From contig CAVSKI010000003.1 in NCBI GenBank assembly GCA_963728495.1, forward strand, positions 558,001-622,000: a DNA stretch of 64,000 bases. The letters run 5' to 3'. How positions within the stretch are numbered: position 1 is the stretch's first letter; each line of letters starts with the position of its first letter. The notes beneath the pieces are model-generated. The model ran no database searches, had not been told where the DNA came from, and was given only the letters and a program-made list of their open reading frames with translations. This document shows, piece by piece, positions 36,435-45,343 of the stretch. The DNA is from JACVRW01 sp963728495. Lineage in GTDB: Bacteria; Actinomycetota; Thermoleophilia; Solirubrobacterales; Thermoleophilaceae. Both the position numbers and the translations under genes were made by a program.

Positions 36435-36765
36435 GTGCAGATCCGCGCCGCCGTGCTCGAGGAGTTCGCCAAGCCGCTCGTTGTCCAGGACGTCGGGTCT
36501 GTGCACGATCGCCGGCGTGGCCGGCAAGGGCGAGGTGCTGGAGGTGGTGCCGCGCTTGCTGATCACCGGCCGCCGCATCGCCGGCGCTTCCTACGGCGGG
36601 GCGAAGGGCCGCGATCGCGTGCCCGAGCTGGTGGACCTCTAACTGTCCGGGGGCCTCGACCTGGAGTCGCTGGTCACCAGGCGACTGAAGCTCGACGAGG
36701 TCAACGACGCCTTCGAGGCGATGGAGCGCCAGGACGGCATCCGCAGCGTCATCACCTACGGCTGA
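36435..36765 (+). pseudogene. relic of a zinc-dependent alcohol dehydrogenase
   Basis: GTG at 36435 opens QIRAAVLEEFAKPLVVQDV, the exact start of class III-type zinc alcohol dehydrogenases. In another frame from 36523 the C-terminal end follows: GKGEVLEVVPRLLITGRRI, SYGGAKGRDRVPELVDL, then TAA where homologues have Tyr, then LSGGLDLESLVTRRLKLDEV and FEAMERQDGIRSVITYG, ending at 36765. So roughly 250 codons in the middle are gone, the frame is shifted, and one codon has become a stop. It is a decayed gene next to the MerR regulator, whose family sometimes controls such enzymes. Confidence 0.85.
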
Positions 36766-37466
36766 GAGCGCGCTGCGCGCTGGCGGCGCAACTCGCCCAC
36801 CAGGGCCTTCTGATGCAGCGCCGCCATCAACTCGTTCAGCGGCTCCGAGCCGGCGGCAATCAGATCGGCCGCGCGATCGGGCTCGAGCTCCCCGGCCAGG
36901 CGATCCATCAGCACCTGGACCTCCTCCTTCACGAGCTCCTCGAGCGCGTGCTTGTAGCGCAGCGTGTCGTAGACGGTGAAGCCGATCCGCTCGTCGTAGC
37001 CGCCGGCCCGGAAGCGGCTGATCGCCTCGACGATCTCAACGTCGCGCGGACCGTAGCCGCGTGAGTTCGGGGTGAGAACCTCGAGCTCGGCCAGGCGATC
37101 GAGCACCTCCTGCGGGATGTTGCAGCGCCGCCGCAGCTCCGCCGCCGACACCCGTTTGCGCTCCCCCGCCTGCGCACGCGCGAGGATCCGGTCCTCGAGC
37201 TCCACCAGTGTCCGGGCGCGCTCGGGATCCTCGTCGAGCATCGCCTTGATCACCTTCAGGGGCATGAAGCGCTCCTCCTGCAGCTGTTTGATCAGGCGAA
37301 TTCGCTCGACCAGCTCAGGCGGGTAGTAGGCCATGTTGCGCGAGGTCTTGACGATCCCGGCCCGCTCTCCCAGAAGGCCCTCGCGCAGGTAGTGCTTGAT
37401 GGTTCCCGCGCTCACCCCGCTGGCCTCGGCCAGCTCCTTCATCTTCAACAGCCCGTTCTGGCTCAT
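36756..37466 (-). CDS. MerR-family transcriptional regulator
   Basis: 236 residues. The MerR helix-turn-helix and wing are at residues 8-75: KMKELAEASGVSAGTIKHYL and SRNMAYYPPELVERIRLIK. A long helical region follows with a second effector-like domain (VSAAELRRRCNIPQEVLDRL) and no Cys cluster, so a metal-sensing role is unlikely. It overlaps the CaiB gene stop-start by 4 bp, ending the BKACE-CaiB-MerR operon, which suggests it responds to an acyl-CoA or amino-acid-derived substrate and controls its own operon. Confidence 0.9.
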   Translation of the reverse strand: MSQNGLLKMKELAEASGVSAGTIKHYLREGLLGERAGIVKTSRNMAYYPPELVERIRLIKQLQEERFMPLKVIKAMLDEDPERARTLVELEDRILARAQAGERKRVSAAELRRRCNIPQEVLDRLAELEVLTPNSRGYGPRDVEIVEAISRFRAGGYDERIGFTVYDTLRYKHALEELVKEEVQVLMDRLAGELEPDRAADLIAAGSEPLNELMAALHQKALVGELRRQRAARSQP

Positions 37467-38650
37467 GCCACCGCACCCGCGTCGCGTAGCGAGGCCAGCT
37501 CGCCCGGCGAGTAACCCAGCCCCGCCAGCACCTCGTCGGTGTGCTCCCCCAGCGCCGGACCCGGCCCGGCCGGCGCGCCCGGCGTTCGCGACAGCTTGAC
37601 CGGCACGCCCAGCAGGCCCACCCCGCCGGTGCCCGGCTGGTCGATCTGCACCACCATCTCGCGGGCCCGCACGAGATCCGAGTCGAGGGCCTCGTCCAGG
37701 GCCAGCACCGGCTCGAGGCAGCAGTCGTGCGCAGCCGCGAACTCATGCCACTCGTCACGCGTGCGCTCACCGAAGATGCGCTCAACCTCGGCGTGGGCGT
37801 CGGAGCCGGGACGCTCGAACTGCTTCTCGATCAGGTCCTCGCGCCCGACGCCCCGGCACCACTCCTGCCAGAACTTGGGCTCCAGCGCTCCCAGGGTGAC
37901 CCAGCCGTCGCTGCACGCATAGGGCCGGTAGCAGATCAGTCGCCCGGCCAGCTCGTTGTCGCCCCGGCCGGGCACGACGCCGTCGCACAGGTACTTGGCC
38001 GCCACCATGGCCAGCCAGGAGAGCGAGCCGTCGAACATGGACACGTCCACCAGCTGACCCTCCCCGCTCTGCTCGCGCTCGCGCAGGGCGGCCAGGATGC
38101 CGAAGGCGGCCATCAACCCCCCACCGCCGAGGTCCGCGATCTGCCCCGCGGATTGCACCGGGGGCCCGCCGGCGTCGCCCGTCAGCCCGAGCAGGCCGTT
38201 GAGACCGAGGTAGTTCATGTCGTGCCCGGAGCGAGCCGTGTAGGGGCCGTCCCGGCCGTATCCGCTGATCGCGCAATAGACGAGCCGCGGGTTCACCTCG
38301 CGCAGGCGTTCCCATCCCACGCCCAGGCGCTCCATCACCCCGGGTCGAAAAGACTCGAGCACCACGTCGTACTCACGCGCCAGCTGCAGCAGCACCTCGC
38401 GGCCGGCCTCCTCCTTGAGGTTGAGCCGTATCGAGCGCTTGCCCCGGTTGAGTGAGAGAAAGAGTGCCGATTTCGCCGAGTCCTCGGCACCCTCGTGGTA
38501 GGGCGGCGACCAGCGCACGTAGTCGCCCATGCCGGTGTCCTCGACCTTGAGAACCTCGGCGCCGAAGTCGGCCAGCAGCAGCGAGCAGAAGCCGCCCGGC
38601 AGCAGGCGGGACAGATCAAGGACCCTGACGCCCTCCAGTGCTCCGCTCAC
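37463..38650 (-). CDS. CaiB/BaiF family III CoA-transferase
   Basis: 395 residues from GTG 38650 (the start overlaps the BKACE stop as GTGA). Family III signature: LEGVRVLDLSRLLPGGFCS, NRGKRSIRLNLKEEAGREV, CAISGYGRDGPYTARSGHDM with the catalytic Asp in SGHDM, and GLLGLTGDAGGPPVQ. It moves CoA between a donor acyl-CoA and a carboxylic acid. Position between BKACE and MerR points to activation of a keto- or amino-acid breakdown product. Confidence 0.93.
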   Translation of the reverse strand: MSGALEGVRVLDLSRLLPGGFCSLLLADFGAEVLKVEDTGMGDYVRWSPPYHEGAEDSAKSALFLSLNRGKRSIRLNLKEEAGREVLLQLAREYDVVLESFRPGVMERLGVGWERLREVNPRLVYCAISGYGRDGPYTARSGHDMNYLGLNGLLGLTGDAGGPPVQSAGQIADLGGGGLMAAFGILAALREREQSGEGQLVDVSMFDGSLSWLAMVAAKYLCDGVVPGRGDNELAGRLICYRPYACSDGWVTLGALEPKFWQEWCRGVGREDLIEKQFERPGSDAHAEVERIFGERTRDEWHEFAAAHDCCLEPVLALDEALDSDLVRAREMVVQIDQPGTGGVGLLGVPVKLSRTPGAPAGPGPALGEHTDEVLAGLGYSPGELASLRDAGAVA

Positions 38651-39534
38651 ACGGACACCCGCCGCGCGGCCCCGAGCAGCCCGCGCGCCTCGTCGACGGT
38701 CGCCGCCCGCCGCCCGACGTCCTCCACCAGGCGCCGCGCGCGGGCGATCAGTTGGCCGTTCGAGCCTGCCATCTCGCCATCGGGCAGATAGAAGTTGTCC
38801 TCGAGCCCCACCCGCACGTTGCCGCCGAGTGCCGCCGCGGCGGCCACCAGCCGCCACTGGGCCCGCCCGATACCTATCACTCCCCAGTTGTTGGATCCCT
38901 CGGCGCCACCGGGGATCTGACCGGCCATGTGAGCCAGGTTCTGCGGGGTGGGGCGGATGCCGCCGTTGACGCCCATCACGCAGGAGATCTGCAGCGGCGC
39001 CGACAGGAGGCCCATGTCGATCAGCGGATCGAGGTTGGCCACGTGGCCCGAGTCGAAGCACTCGTGCTCGGGGCGGATGCCCAGCTCGTTCATCGCCTCG
39101 AGGAACTCGATGATCGTGTCGAATGAGTTCTCGAACACGGCCTTGAACACGAACTCCTTGCGCTTGGCCGAGTACTTCGCGTAGTTCATCGAGCTCATGT
39201 TCAGCGCCGCCACGTCGGGCCGCAGCTCGCGCAGGTAGGCGATCCGCTTCTCGTTGGGCACGCCGATCGCCCCGGTCGAGTAGTTGACGATCACGTCGTC
39301 CACGGCGGCGCGAATGGCCTCGGTGATAGCCCGGAAATCCTCGATCTCGAAGCTCGGAATCCCGTCCGGCGTTCGCGCGTGGATGTGAATCATCGCTGCG
39401 CCCTCGTCCACCGCCCGGCGCGCCTCGTGCGCGTACTCCTCCGGCGTGTACGGGATGGCCGGACACTGGTCGCGGTTGGCCACCGCGCCCGAGATCGAGC
39501 AGGTGATGATGCAGGGGTCCTCGAAGCGGCTCAT
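38647..39534 (-). CDS. beta-keto acid cleavage enzyme (BKACE, DUF849)
   Basis: 295 residues from ATG 39534, matching the family start PCIITCSISGAVANRD. Zn ligands are in MIHIHART (two His) and the later Glu; HECFDSGHVANL and GVGLEDNFYLP-like VGLEDNFYLPDGEMAGSN mark the C-terminal barrel. BKACE enzymes condense a beta-keto acid such as 3-keto-5-aminohexanoate with acetyl-CoA, giving a CoA ester and acetoacetate; here the substrate is not fixed by sequence. It is the first gene of the operon and has the 27-bp dyad 16 bp upstream. Confidence 0.92.
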   Translation of the reverse strand: MSRFEDPCIITCSISGAVANRDQCPAIPYTPEEYAHEARRAVDEGAAMIHIHARTPDGIPSFEIEDFRAITEAIRAAVDDVIVNYSTGAIGVPNEKRIAYLRELRPDVAALNMSSMNYAKYSAKRKEFVFKAVFENSFDTIIEFLEAMNELGIRPEHECFDSGHVANLDPLIDMGLLSAPLQISCVMGVNGGIRPTPQNLAHMAGQIPGGAEGSNNWGVIGIGRAQWRLVAAAAALGGNVRVGLEDNFYLPDGEMAGSNGQLIARARRLVEDVGRRAATVDEARGLLGAARRVSV

Positions 39535-39549
39535 GGTCCTCGCAGGCGG

Positions 39550-39576
39550 AGAGTAGGAAGTCCTACTGCCCACTTT
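39550..39576. promoter_or_regulatory. 27-bp operator-like dyad upstream of the BKACE operon
   Basis: Contains the perfect palindrome GTAGGA-AG-TCCTAC and outer half-sites AGAGTA/CACTTT. In the minus orientation it matches the dyad at 48236-48262 at 20 of 27 positions (by hand). It is 16 bp before the BKACE start codon, so it overlaps the likely promoter. MerR from the same operon is the best candidate to bind it. Confidence 0.65.
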
Positions 39577-39591
39577 GACCGATTCGACGGG

Positions 39592-40122
39592 TTAAGTCGA
39601 GCCGCGCTGAACGACCCGGAACGACAATGTGGGAGAGGACGAGCTGTTGCCGGCCGCATCGATGGCGTCCATCCCGACATCGAAGCGCCCGGGCCGTAGC
39701 GCGTGGGTGCCGACCCGACCGGAGAAGAAGAAGGAGTTGGCTCCGGCCACCCCGCTGCGGGTGAATATTGCGATGGGCTTGAGCGCGATGCAGCGGCGCC
39801 CCGGGTGTCGCCTGCGCAGCCGGTGCCCTTTCGGTCGGGTGACGGGCTGGCAACGCCCTCCGCGAAGTAATCCGAGACGCCACCGTTGAATGCTGAGGAA
39901 GACGGAGGCGTCCTCCGAGAGCGTGTAGCGCATCGTCGTGCCCTCAGGGCGCCCGGTGGGCTGCTGGGCGGACCGCGGCGTTGGAGCAGGGCCGACGGTG
40001 AACACGTGGTCGGAGAGCGAAAAGCCGCTTACGACCGGCACCACACGATCCTCCTGAGCCGATGCCGCGGAAGGAGCGAGCAGAACCAGGAATATCACGC
40101 CGGCCGTGCCGAAGAGCCTCAT
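39592..40122 (-). CDS. secreted beta-sandwich-like protein of unknown function
   Basis: 176 residues with a signal peptide (FGTAGVIFLVLLAPSAASA). The rest follows a pattern frequent in secreted proteins of Thermoleophilia: MRYTLSEDASVFLSIQR, an Arg/Cys-rich loop, FTRSGVAGANSFFFSGRV, LRPGRFDVGMDAIDAAGNSS and FRVVQ at the end, as in Ig-like domains. No catalytic residue is evident. It is downstream of the amine oxidase relic. Confidence 0.65.
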   Translation of the reverse strand: MRLFGTAGVIFLVLLAPSAASAQEDRVVPVVSGFSLSDHVFTVGPAPTPRSAQQPTGRPEGTTMRYTLSEDASVFLSIQRWRLGLLRGGRCQPVTRPKGHRLRRRHPGRRCIALKPIAIFTRSGVAGANSFFFSGRVGTHALRPGRFDVGMDAIDAAGNSSSSPTLSFRVVQRGST

Positions 40123-40152
40123 GGCCGGGTAGTCGGCAATTGGAGGCTCGGC

Positions 40153-41665
40153 TTAACCGCTGCGCCCCAGGCCCTCGAGCGCCTTCGTGGTGGCTCGCCT
40201 GCCCGAGCGAACGGCGCCATCCATGTAGCCGTTCCAATAGTCGGCCGTCTCGGTGCCCGCCCAATGGATACGGCCGGTGCGCTTTCGCAGCGCCGGCCCG
40301 TAGCGCGAGAGAACGCCTTTCCCGGCGTGGCCGACGGGGCAACCGCGCGTCCACGCCTCGCTGGTCCAGTTCAGGTCGAAGGAGGCGCGAGGGTCGGCCG
40401 CGGCGGCGCCGAAGAGCTCGACGAAGTTGCCCAAGACCGCCTCGCGGCGATCCCTGCGCGACAGCTTCGCAAAGCGCCGCGCCTCGGTCCCGCCCACGAA
40501 GCCGAACAGGATCCCGGGCGAGCCCGAAGGCGGGGTGTTGTCGAAGGTGGTGTTGGCCGGCCCGACCTCGGAGACCGCTTGGCCGCTCAGGCCCTGGTCA
40601 CGCCAGAAGGGCTCGTCGTAGACCGCCTGCCACTTGATGAGGCGCCCAGGCACGAGGCTCTCCAGCAGCTTGCGCTTGGCCCGCGGCAGGGCGGGAGTGA
40701 AGTCGATGCGCCGGGCAACCGCAGGCGGCAGCGCGACCACCACCTGATCGGCCTCCACGACCGACGCGGTCACTCGTCACGATCACGCGTCCCCGGCCCT
40801 GCTCGATGCTGCGCACCGGCGACCTCAGCACCACCCGCTCGCCGAGGCGGCGGGCCAACAGCTGCGCTATCCGCTGCGATCCGCCCACGAAGCGCGACTC
40901 CTGTGCGCCGCCCGGCGTCGTGACCAGCCGGACGAAGCTGCCGGGCGTGGTCTCGTTTCCGGCGCCGGCGATGTACGCCAGCGCATAGAGCAGGGACATC
41001 TGCCGCGGCTCGGCGCCCCAGACTCCCTCGCAGGCGATGTCGAAGAGCTTCTTCGAGCCCTGCGTGGTCAGGTTCTGCTGTTTCCACGTCTCGAGGGTGA
41101 TCGCGTCCCACTCCTCGGCCCGGGGCGCCTTCCAGGGCGCGTCGACGGGCACCTCGGCGGCCATCGGGTCGAGCTTGGCGATGGCGGTGAGAATTGCCTC
41201 CTGGAACTCGGGATCGGGCGAGAGACCGGGGTGGCCGGGTAGCGCGAGCGCCGGCCGCTGAGCACGAGGACGTTGTCGCCCTCGTTGTAGGTCGGGAACG
41301 TGTCGACGCCGAGCGAATCGGCGAGGGCGAGCAGACGATCCTGGGTGGGTCCGACGTATTGGCCGCCGAGCTCGGCGATCACGCCTGGCTCTACGCGATG
41401 GTTGAGCAGGCGACCGCCCACGCGATCGCGGGCCTCGAGCAGGCAAACCTCGACGCGCGCGCGCGACAGCCGCTGGGCGGCGGTCAGCCCGGCCAGCCCG
41501 GCCCCCACCACGGCCACGTCCACCTTGCGCCGCCGGCGCGAGCCTGCGCCCGCCGGCCGACGACAGCTCGGCCGGCAGGAGCGCTCCCGCGCCGGTGGCC
41601 GCCGCCCCGACGAGGAAGTTCCGCCGGCTCGTCGCTAGACGGGCATGACCCCGTGCTTCTTCCAT
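40153..41665 (-). pseudogene. flavin monoamine oxidase with Tat signal, three frame breaks
   Basis: Pieces of one flavin amine oxidase are spread over frames. From ATG 41665: a Tat signal (SRRNFLVGAAATGAGALLP). Near 41540 the frame changes to VDVAVVGAGLAGLTAAQRL (FAD Rossmann) up to LVLSGRRSRY; near 41225 back to SPDPEFQEAILTAIAKLD, VGGSQRIAQLL and RVIVTSD; near 40775 to VEADQVVVALPPAVARRIDF and on to GRIHWAGTETADYWNGYMDG, the second FAD motif, with the stop at 40153. All functional motifs are recognisable, but no intact reading frame exists. Its start lies inside the 3' end of the carboxylase gene. Confidence 0.85.
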
Positions 41666-43224
41666 GGTCGCTCCACCCTCTTTGTCTGTGACATCTCCAG
41701 CGCCCTGATGACGGTCGGCCGCGTCTCGCGCGGGTCGATGATGTCGTCGATCATCGCGTTGCCGGCGGCGATGTAGGGGTCGATCGTCCTGCGGACCCCC
41801 TCGATCATCTCGGCCCGCGCGGCATCCGGATCGTCGCTGGCCTCGATCTGCTTGCGGAAGATGATGTTCACCGCGCCCTCGGGTCCCATCACCGAGATCT
41901 CGGCGCTGGGCCAGGCCACGATCAGGTCGGGCTCGTACGCCTTGCCGCACATCACGTAGTAGCCGGCGCCGTAGGCTTTCCGCAGGATCACCGTGACCTT
42001 CGGGACGGTGGCGCGCGAGACCGCGTAAAGCATCTTGGCGCCGTGGCGGATGATGCCGGCCTGCTCGACCTTCGTGCCAACCATGAAGCCGGGCACGTCC
42101 ATCAGGAACAGCAGCGGGATGCCGTAGGCGTCGCACAGGTTGATGAATCGCGCCGCCTTGTCCGCCGAGTCGTTCTCGAGGATGCCGCCAAGGTGCCGGG
42201 GCTGGTTGGCCACTATGCCCACCGGCCTGCCCCCCATGCGCGCCAGGCAGGTGATGATCGTGCGCGCCCAGCGCGGCTTGAGGTCGAACCACTCGCCGTC
42301 GTCGACGATGCGCCGGATCACCTCGTACATGTCGTAGGGCTGGCGCGGCGAGTCGGGCAGGATGTCGAGCAGATCGTCCTCGCCCCGCTCGACAGGATCG
42401 GCTGTTTCGCCGTGCGGTGGCGCCTCCTCACAGCTGGAGGGAAAGAAGGAGAGATAGGCGCGGATCGCCGCGATGCAATCCTCGTCGGAATCCACCTCGA
42501 GGTCGCCCACCCCGGATACGCGCGTGTGCACGCGCGACCCGCCGAGCTCCTCCTGGGTCACGTCCTCGCCGGTCACCGCCTTCGTCAGGTGGGGGCCGGC
42601 CAGCGCCATCGAGCCCCTCCCCTTGACCATCGGCACGAAGTCGGCGAGGCCGGGGATGTAAGCCGTGCCCGCCGCGCAGGGGCCCATCAGCGCGGCCACC
42701 TGCGGGATCACCCCACTGGCGATCACCTCCTCGCGAAAGAGGTGGCCCGAGCCGGCGAACAGGGAGCCGGCCGCCTCCTGAATGCGCGCCCCGGCAGAGT
42801 CGAGCAGCCACACCATCGGTATGCGCTTGCCCAGTGCGAGGTCGCGCAGGCGGGTGACCTTGAGCTCCCCGGTCATGCCCATCGAACCCGCCATGACCGT
42901 GAAGTCGTAGGCCGCCACGGCCACGGGGCGCCCGTCGACCTTGCCGTAGCCGGTGATCACCCCGTCCGCCGGTGCCTGCCTGCCCTCCATCGCACGCTGC
43001 GAGAAATGCGGGCGCCCGTGGATGCCGAGCTCCACGAACGTTCCCTCGTCCATCAGCAGCGCGAGCCGTTCGCGCGCGGTGAGCTTGCCCTGCTCGTGCT
43101 GGCGGGCGATCCGCTCCTCGCCTCCGCCCGCGCGGGCCTCCTCCCGGCGCTCGTGCAGGTCATCAACCAGGGAGCGCAGCGACGGCCGGGCGACCAGCTG
43201 GTCGGCGGCCGCGCGATCGGTCAT
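41635..43224 (-). CDS. acyl-CoA carboxylase beta subunit (carboxyltransferase)
   Basis: 529 residues with both crotonase-like halves: GKLTARERLALLMDEGTFVE at the front, SAGARIQEAAGSLFAGSG, oxyanion-type GPCAAGTAYIPG, and in the second half LFLMDVPGFMVGT, AYGAGYYVMCGKAYEPD and WPSAEISVMGPEGAVNI. The length and motifs match propionyl/methylcrotonyl/geranyl-CoA carboxylase beta chains. A biotin-carrying alpha subunit is not in the window, so the partner is encoded elsewhere. Stop and start overlap by 4 bp with the arginase-like gene upstream. Confidence 0.93.
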   Translation of the reverse strand: MTDRAAADQLVARPSLRSLVDDLHERREEARAGGGEERIARQHEQGKLTARERLALLMDEGTFVELGIHGRPHFSQRAMEGRQAPADGVITGYGKVDGRPVAVAAYDFTVMAGSMGMTGELKVTRLRDLALGKRIPMVWLLDSAGARIQEAAGSLFAGSGHLFREEVIASGVIPQVAALMGPCAAGTAYIPGLADFVPMVKGRGSMALAGPHLTKAVTGEDVTQEELGGSRVHTRVSGVGDLEVDSDEDCIAAIRAYLSFFPSSCEEAPPHGETADPVERGEDDLLDILPDSPRQPYDMYEVIRRIVDDGEWFDLKPRWARTIITCLARMGGRPVGIVANQPRHLGGILENDSADKAARFINLCDAYGIPLLFLMDVPGFMVGTKVEQAGIIRHGAKMLYAVSRATVPKVTVILRKAYGAGYYVMCGKAYEPDLIVAWPSAEISVMGPEGAVNIIFRKQIEASDDPDAARAEMIEGVRRTIDPYIAAGNAMIDDIIDPRETRPTVIRALEMSQTKRVERPWKKHGVMPV

Positions 43225-44066
43225 GGGCGCGACAGGCGATCGAGCAACGGATCGAGCACACGCATCGCGGTCTCGGCCATGTCGGCCCGCTCGTCCTCGT
43301 CGTCCGGTGCCTCGAAGGCCGTGATCTCGAGGCCCACGAGCTCCGAGTCCTCGGCCACCGCCTCCATCAGGTCGTACAGCTTGTCCGAGGAGAGGCCGCC
43401 CGGCGCGGGTACAGCGGCCGGGAACTCCGCCGGGTCGAGCACATCGAGATCGAGATGGATGAAGATCGGCGCGGAGTCGAGCGCGTTCTTCACGGCCACC
43501 AGCGTCTCCACGGCGCTCGCACCGATCACGGTGGCCGGGCTGCGCTCGAGCAGCTCACGTTCGCCGGAGTCGAGATCGCGAATCCCGGCCAGCACCACCT
43601 GCCCCGGTTCGATCGTTTCGCCCAGGCCGGCGTCCCATTCCCCACATGCGCCGGCGAGGCACATGCCGCCGAGGTAGCCGCTCCCGGTGGTGGCCGGAGT
43701 GTTGTAGTCGCCGTGGGCGTCGAGCCACAGCACCTTGGCCTCCGGGCGGTGACGCAGGGCGGCCGGGAGCGTGGTGACCGAGATCGAGCAGTCGGGCGCG
43801 GCCATCACGGGCACGCGCCCGCCTCCCAGCGCGTCCTCAACCTGCCCGCCGGCCTCGAGGAGGCAGCCGCGCGACTCGGTCAGGTCCTCCTCGTACGTGG
43901 TCTCGCGCGGCTCGGCACGGCTGCCGATGGTGCGTGGCTCGATCCCCAGGCGCTTGCCGATCAGCGGGGCCAGCGTCTGGGCGCCGAGCGCCGCCCCCGG
44001 GGTGCGGTCGGAGGTTCGACAGCAGAGGCAGATGAGCGAGACGTTGGCCGGGCCGTCCACGTTCAT
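43221..44066 (-). CDS. arginase/agmatinase-superfamily protein, one metal ligand changed
   Basis: 281 residues from ATG 44066, which overlaps the enoyl-CoA hydratase stop as ATGA. Ureohydrolase motifs are VLWLDAHGDYNTP (DAHxD) and FIHLDLDVLDPAEFP (DxD). The first metal motif, normally GGDHS, reads APDCSIS: the His ligand is Cys. The rest of the fold and the length (about 280-300) are normal. Metals could still bind, but the substitution and the surrounding acyl-CoA genes suggest a specialised substrate, such as a guanidino or formimino compound, or a non-standard reaction. Confidence 0.8.
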   Translation of the reverse strand: MNVDGPANVSLICLCCRTSDRTPGAALGAQTLAPLIGKRLGIEPRTIGSRAEPRETTYEEDLTESRGCLLEAGGQVEDALGGGRVPVMAAPDCSISVTTLPAALRHRPEAKVLWLDAHGDYNTPATTGSGYLGGMCLAGACGEWDAGLGETIEPGQVVLAGIRDLDSGERELLERSPATVIGASAVETLVAVKNALDSAPIFIHLDLDVLDPAEFPAAVPAPGGLSSDKLYDLMEAVAEDSELVGLEITAFEAPDDEDERADMAETAMRVLDPLLDRLSRP

Positions 44067-44848
44067 TTCCCTGACCACTCCGGCTCGCGCTTCTCGAAGA
44101 AGGCCTTCACGCCCTCCTGGATGTCGTCTGTGGTGAAAGCGATCGCGAGCTGTGAGCGCAGGAAGTCAAGCGCGTCCTCGAAGGGCATGTCGAGCTGGCG
44201 ATACATGGCCTCCTTGCCCAGCCGCATGAGCACGGGCGACTTGGCGGCGAGGCTCGACGCCCATTCCTGCACGAGGGCGTCGAACTCCCCGGCCGGCGCC
44301 ACCCGGTTCACGATTCCCGCCTCCCGTGCCTCCTCGGCCGAGATCTGCTCCCCCAGCAGCAGCAGTTCGTTGGTCTTCTTGCGTGGAACGTTGCGGTAGA
44401 TGAGAGCCATGATCATGAAGGGGAAGACGCCCACGTTGATCTCCGGCGTACCGAAGCGAGCGCTGTCCTTGGCCACGATCAGGTCGCAGCAGAGGGCGAG
44501 GCCGAGCGCTCCCGCCAGCACGTGGCCGTTGGCCGCGCACAGCGTCGGCTTGCCCAGGCTCATGATCGTCGTGAAGAGGCGGGGAAAGGCCTCCGTGGCG
44601 AAGTGCTTGTGCACGATCGGCGCCTCGGCTGCGAACCCGTCGAGCGAGCCGCCGGCCGAGAAGACCTTCTCGTGCGAGGAGGTGAGCACGACGCATCGCA
44701 CCCGCTCGTCGGCGCCTGCCGCCTCGAAGGCCTCGGTCAGCTCGGCCAGCAGCCGATTGGTCAGCGCGTTGCGGTTGTCGGGCGTGTCGAGGGTGACGGT
44801 CGCCACACCGTCGTCGCGCACGTCGTAGAGGATCGTCTCGTAGGCCAC
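44063..44848 (-). CDS. enoyl-CoA hydratase/isomerase
   Basis: 261 residues of the crotonase fold: DTPDNRNALTNRLLAELTEA at the front, VVLTSSHEKVFSAGGSL (CoA-binding loop), GHVLAGALGLALCCDLIVA (oxyanion region) and FGTPEINVGVFPF. One catalytic Glu is present in TPEINVG; the other, in the usual GGGCEL, is not (AGALGL), so isomerase or other activity is as likely as hydration. First gene of an operon with the arginase-like protein and carboxylase beta subunit. Confidence 0.9.
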   Translation of the reverse strand: MAYETILYDVRDDGVATVTLDTPDNRNALTNRLLAELTEAFEAAGADERVRCVVLTSSHEKVFSAGGSLDGFAAEAPIVHKHFATEAFPRLFTTIMSLGKPTLCAANGHVLAGALGLALCCDLIVAKDSARFGTPEINVGVFPFMIMALIYRNVPRKKTNELLLLGEQISAEEAREAGIVNRVAPAGEFDALVQEWASSLAAKSPVLMRLGKEAMYRQLDMPFEDALDFLRSQLAIAFTTDDIQEGVKAFFEKREPEWSGK

Positions 44849-44899
44849 GGGGGCCGATTTGTACTACGGTCGGGAGCCTCGCGACCCTGGAGGGCCTCT

Positions 44900-45334
44900 A
44901 TGTTCAGCTCGATCGTCGTCGGCACAGACGGCTCGGAGACCGCCGACCGGGCACTCACCCGCGCGTTCGATATGGCCCGGCTCACGGGGGCTCGCCTGCA
45001 TGTGGTCAGCGCCTACGCACCCACCCCGGCGCGACTGACCGGCGGGGCACCGGCAACCGAGGCGGCCGAGTGGTCGGTGGGGCCGGACTTCGAGGTACAA
45101 GCCGTGCTGGATCGCGCCGAGGGCCGGGCGCGCGGTGAGGAAGTGGAAATCGAACTCCATGCGCTGAAGGGGGATCCCGCCGACGCCATCATCGCAATCG
45201 CGGCCGAGACCGACGCGGACCTGATCGTGCTCGGCAGCCGAGGTATGCAGGGAGCCCGGCGCGTACTCGGAAGCGTCCCCAACAAGGTCTCTCACCGCGC
45301 GCCCTGCGACGTACTGATCGTCCAGACCGCCTGA
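44900..45334 (+). CDS. universal stress protein A-like, copy 1
   Basis: 144 residues from ATG at 44900. USP fold: SIVVGTDGSETADRALTRAF at the start and the ATP-binding LIVLGSRGMQGARRVLGSVPN (G-2X-G-9X-GS type) near the end, followed by VSHRAPCDVLIVQT. It probably binds ATP. A second USP gene follows 9 bp later, and the pair is divergent from the enoyl-CoA hydratase operon. Confidence 0.93.
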   Translation: MFSSIVVGTDGSETADRALTRAFDMARLTGARLHVVSAYAPTPARLTGGAPATEAAEWSVGPDFEVQAVLDRAEGRARGEEVEIELHALKGDPADAIIAIAAETDADLIVLGSRGMQGARRVLGSVPNKVSHRAPCDVLIVQTA

Positions 45335-45343
45335 GCGGGCATC

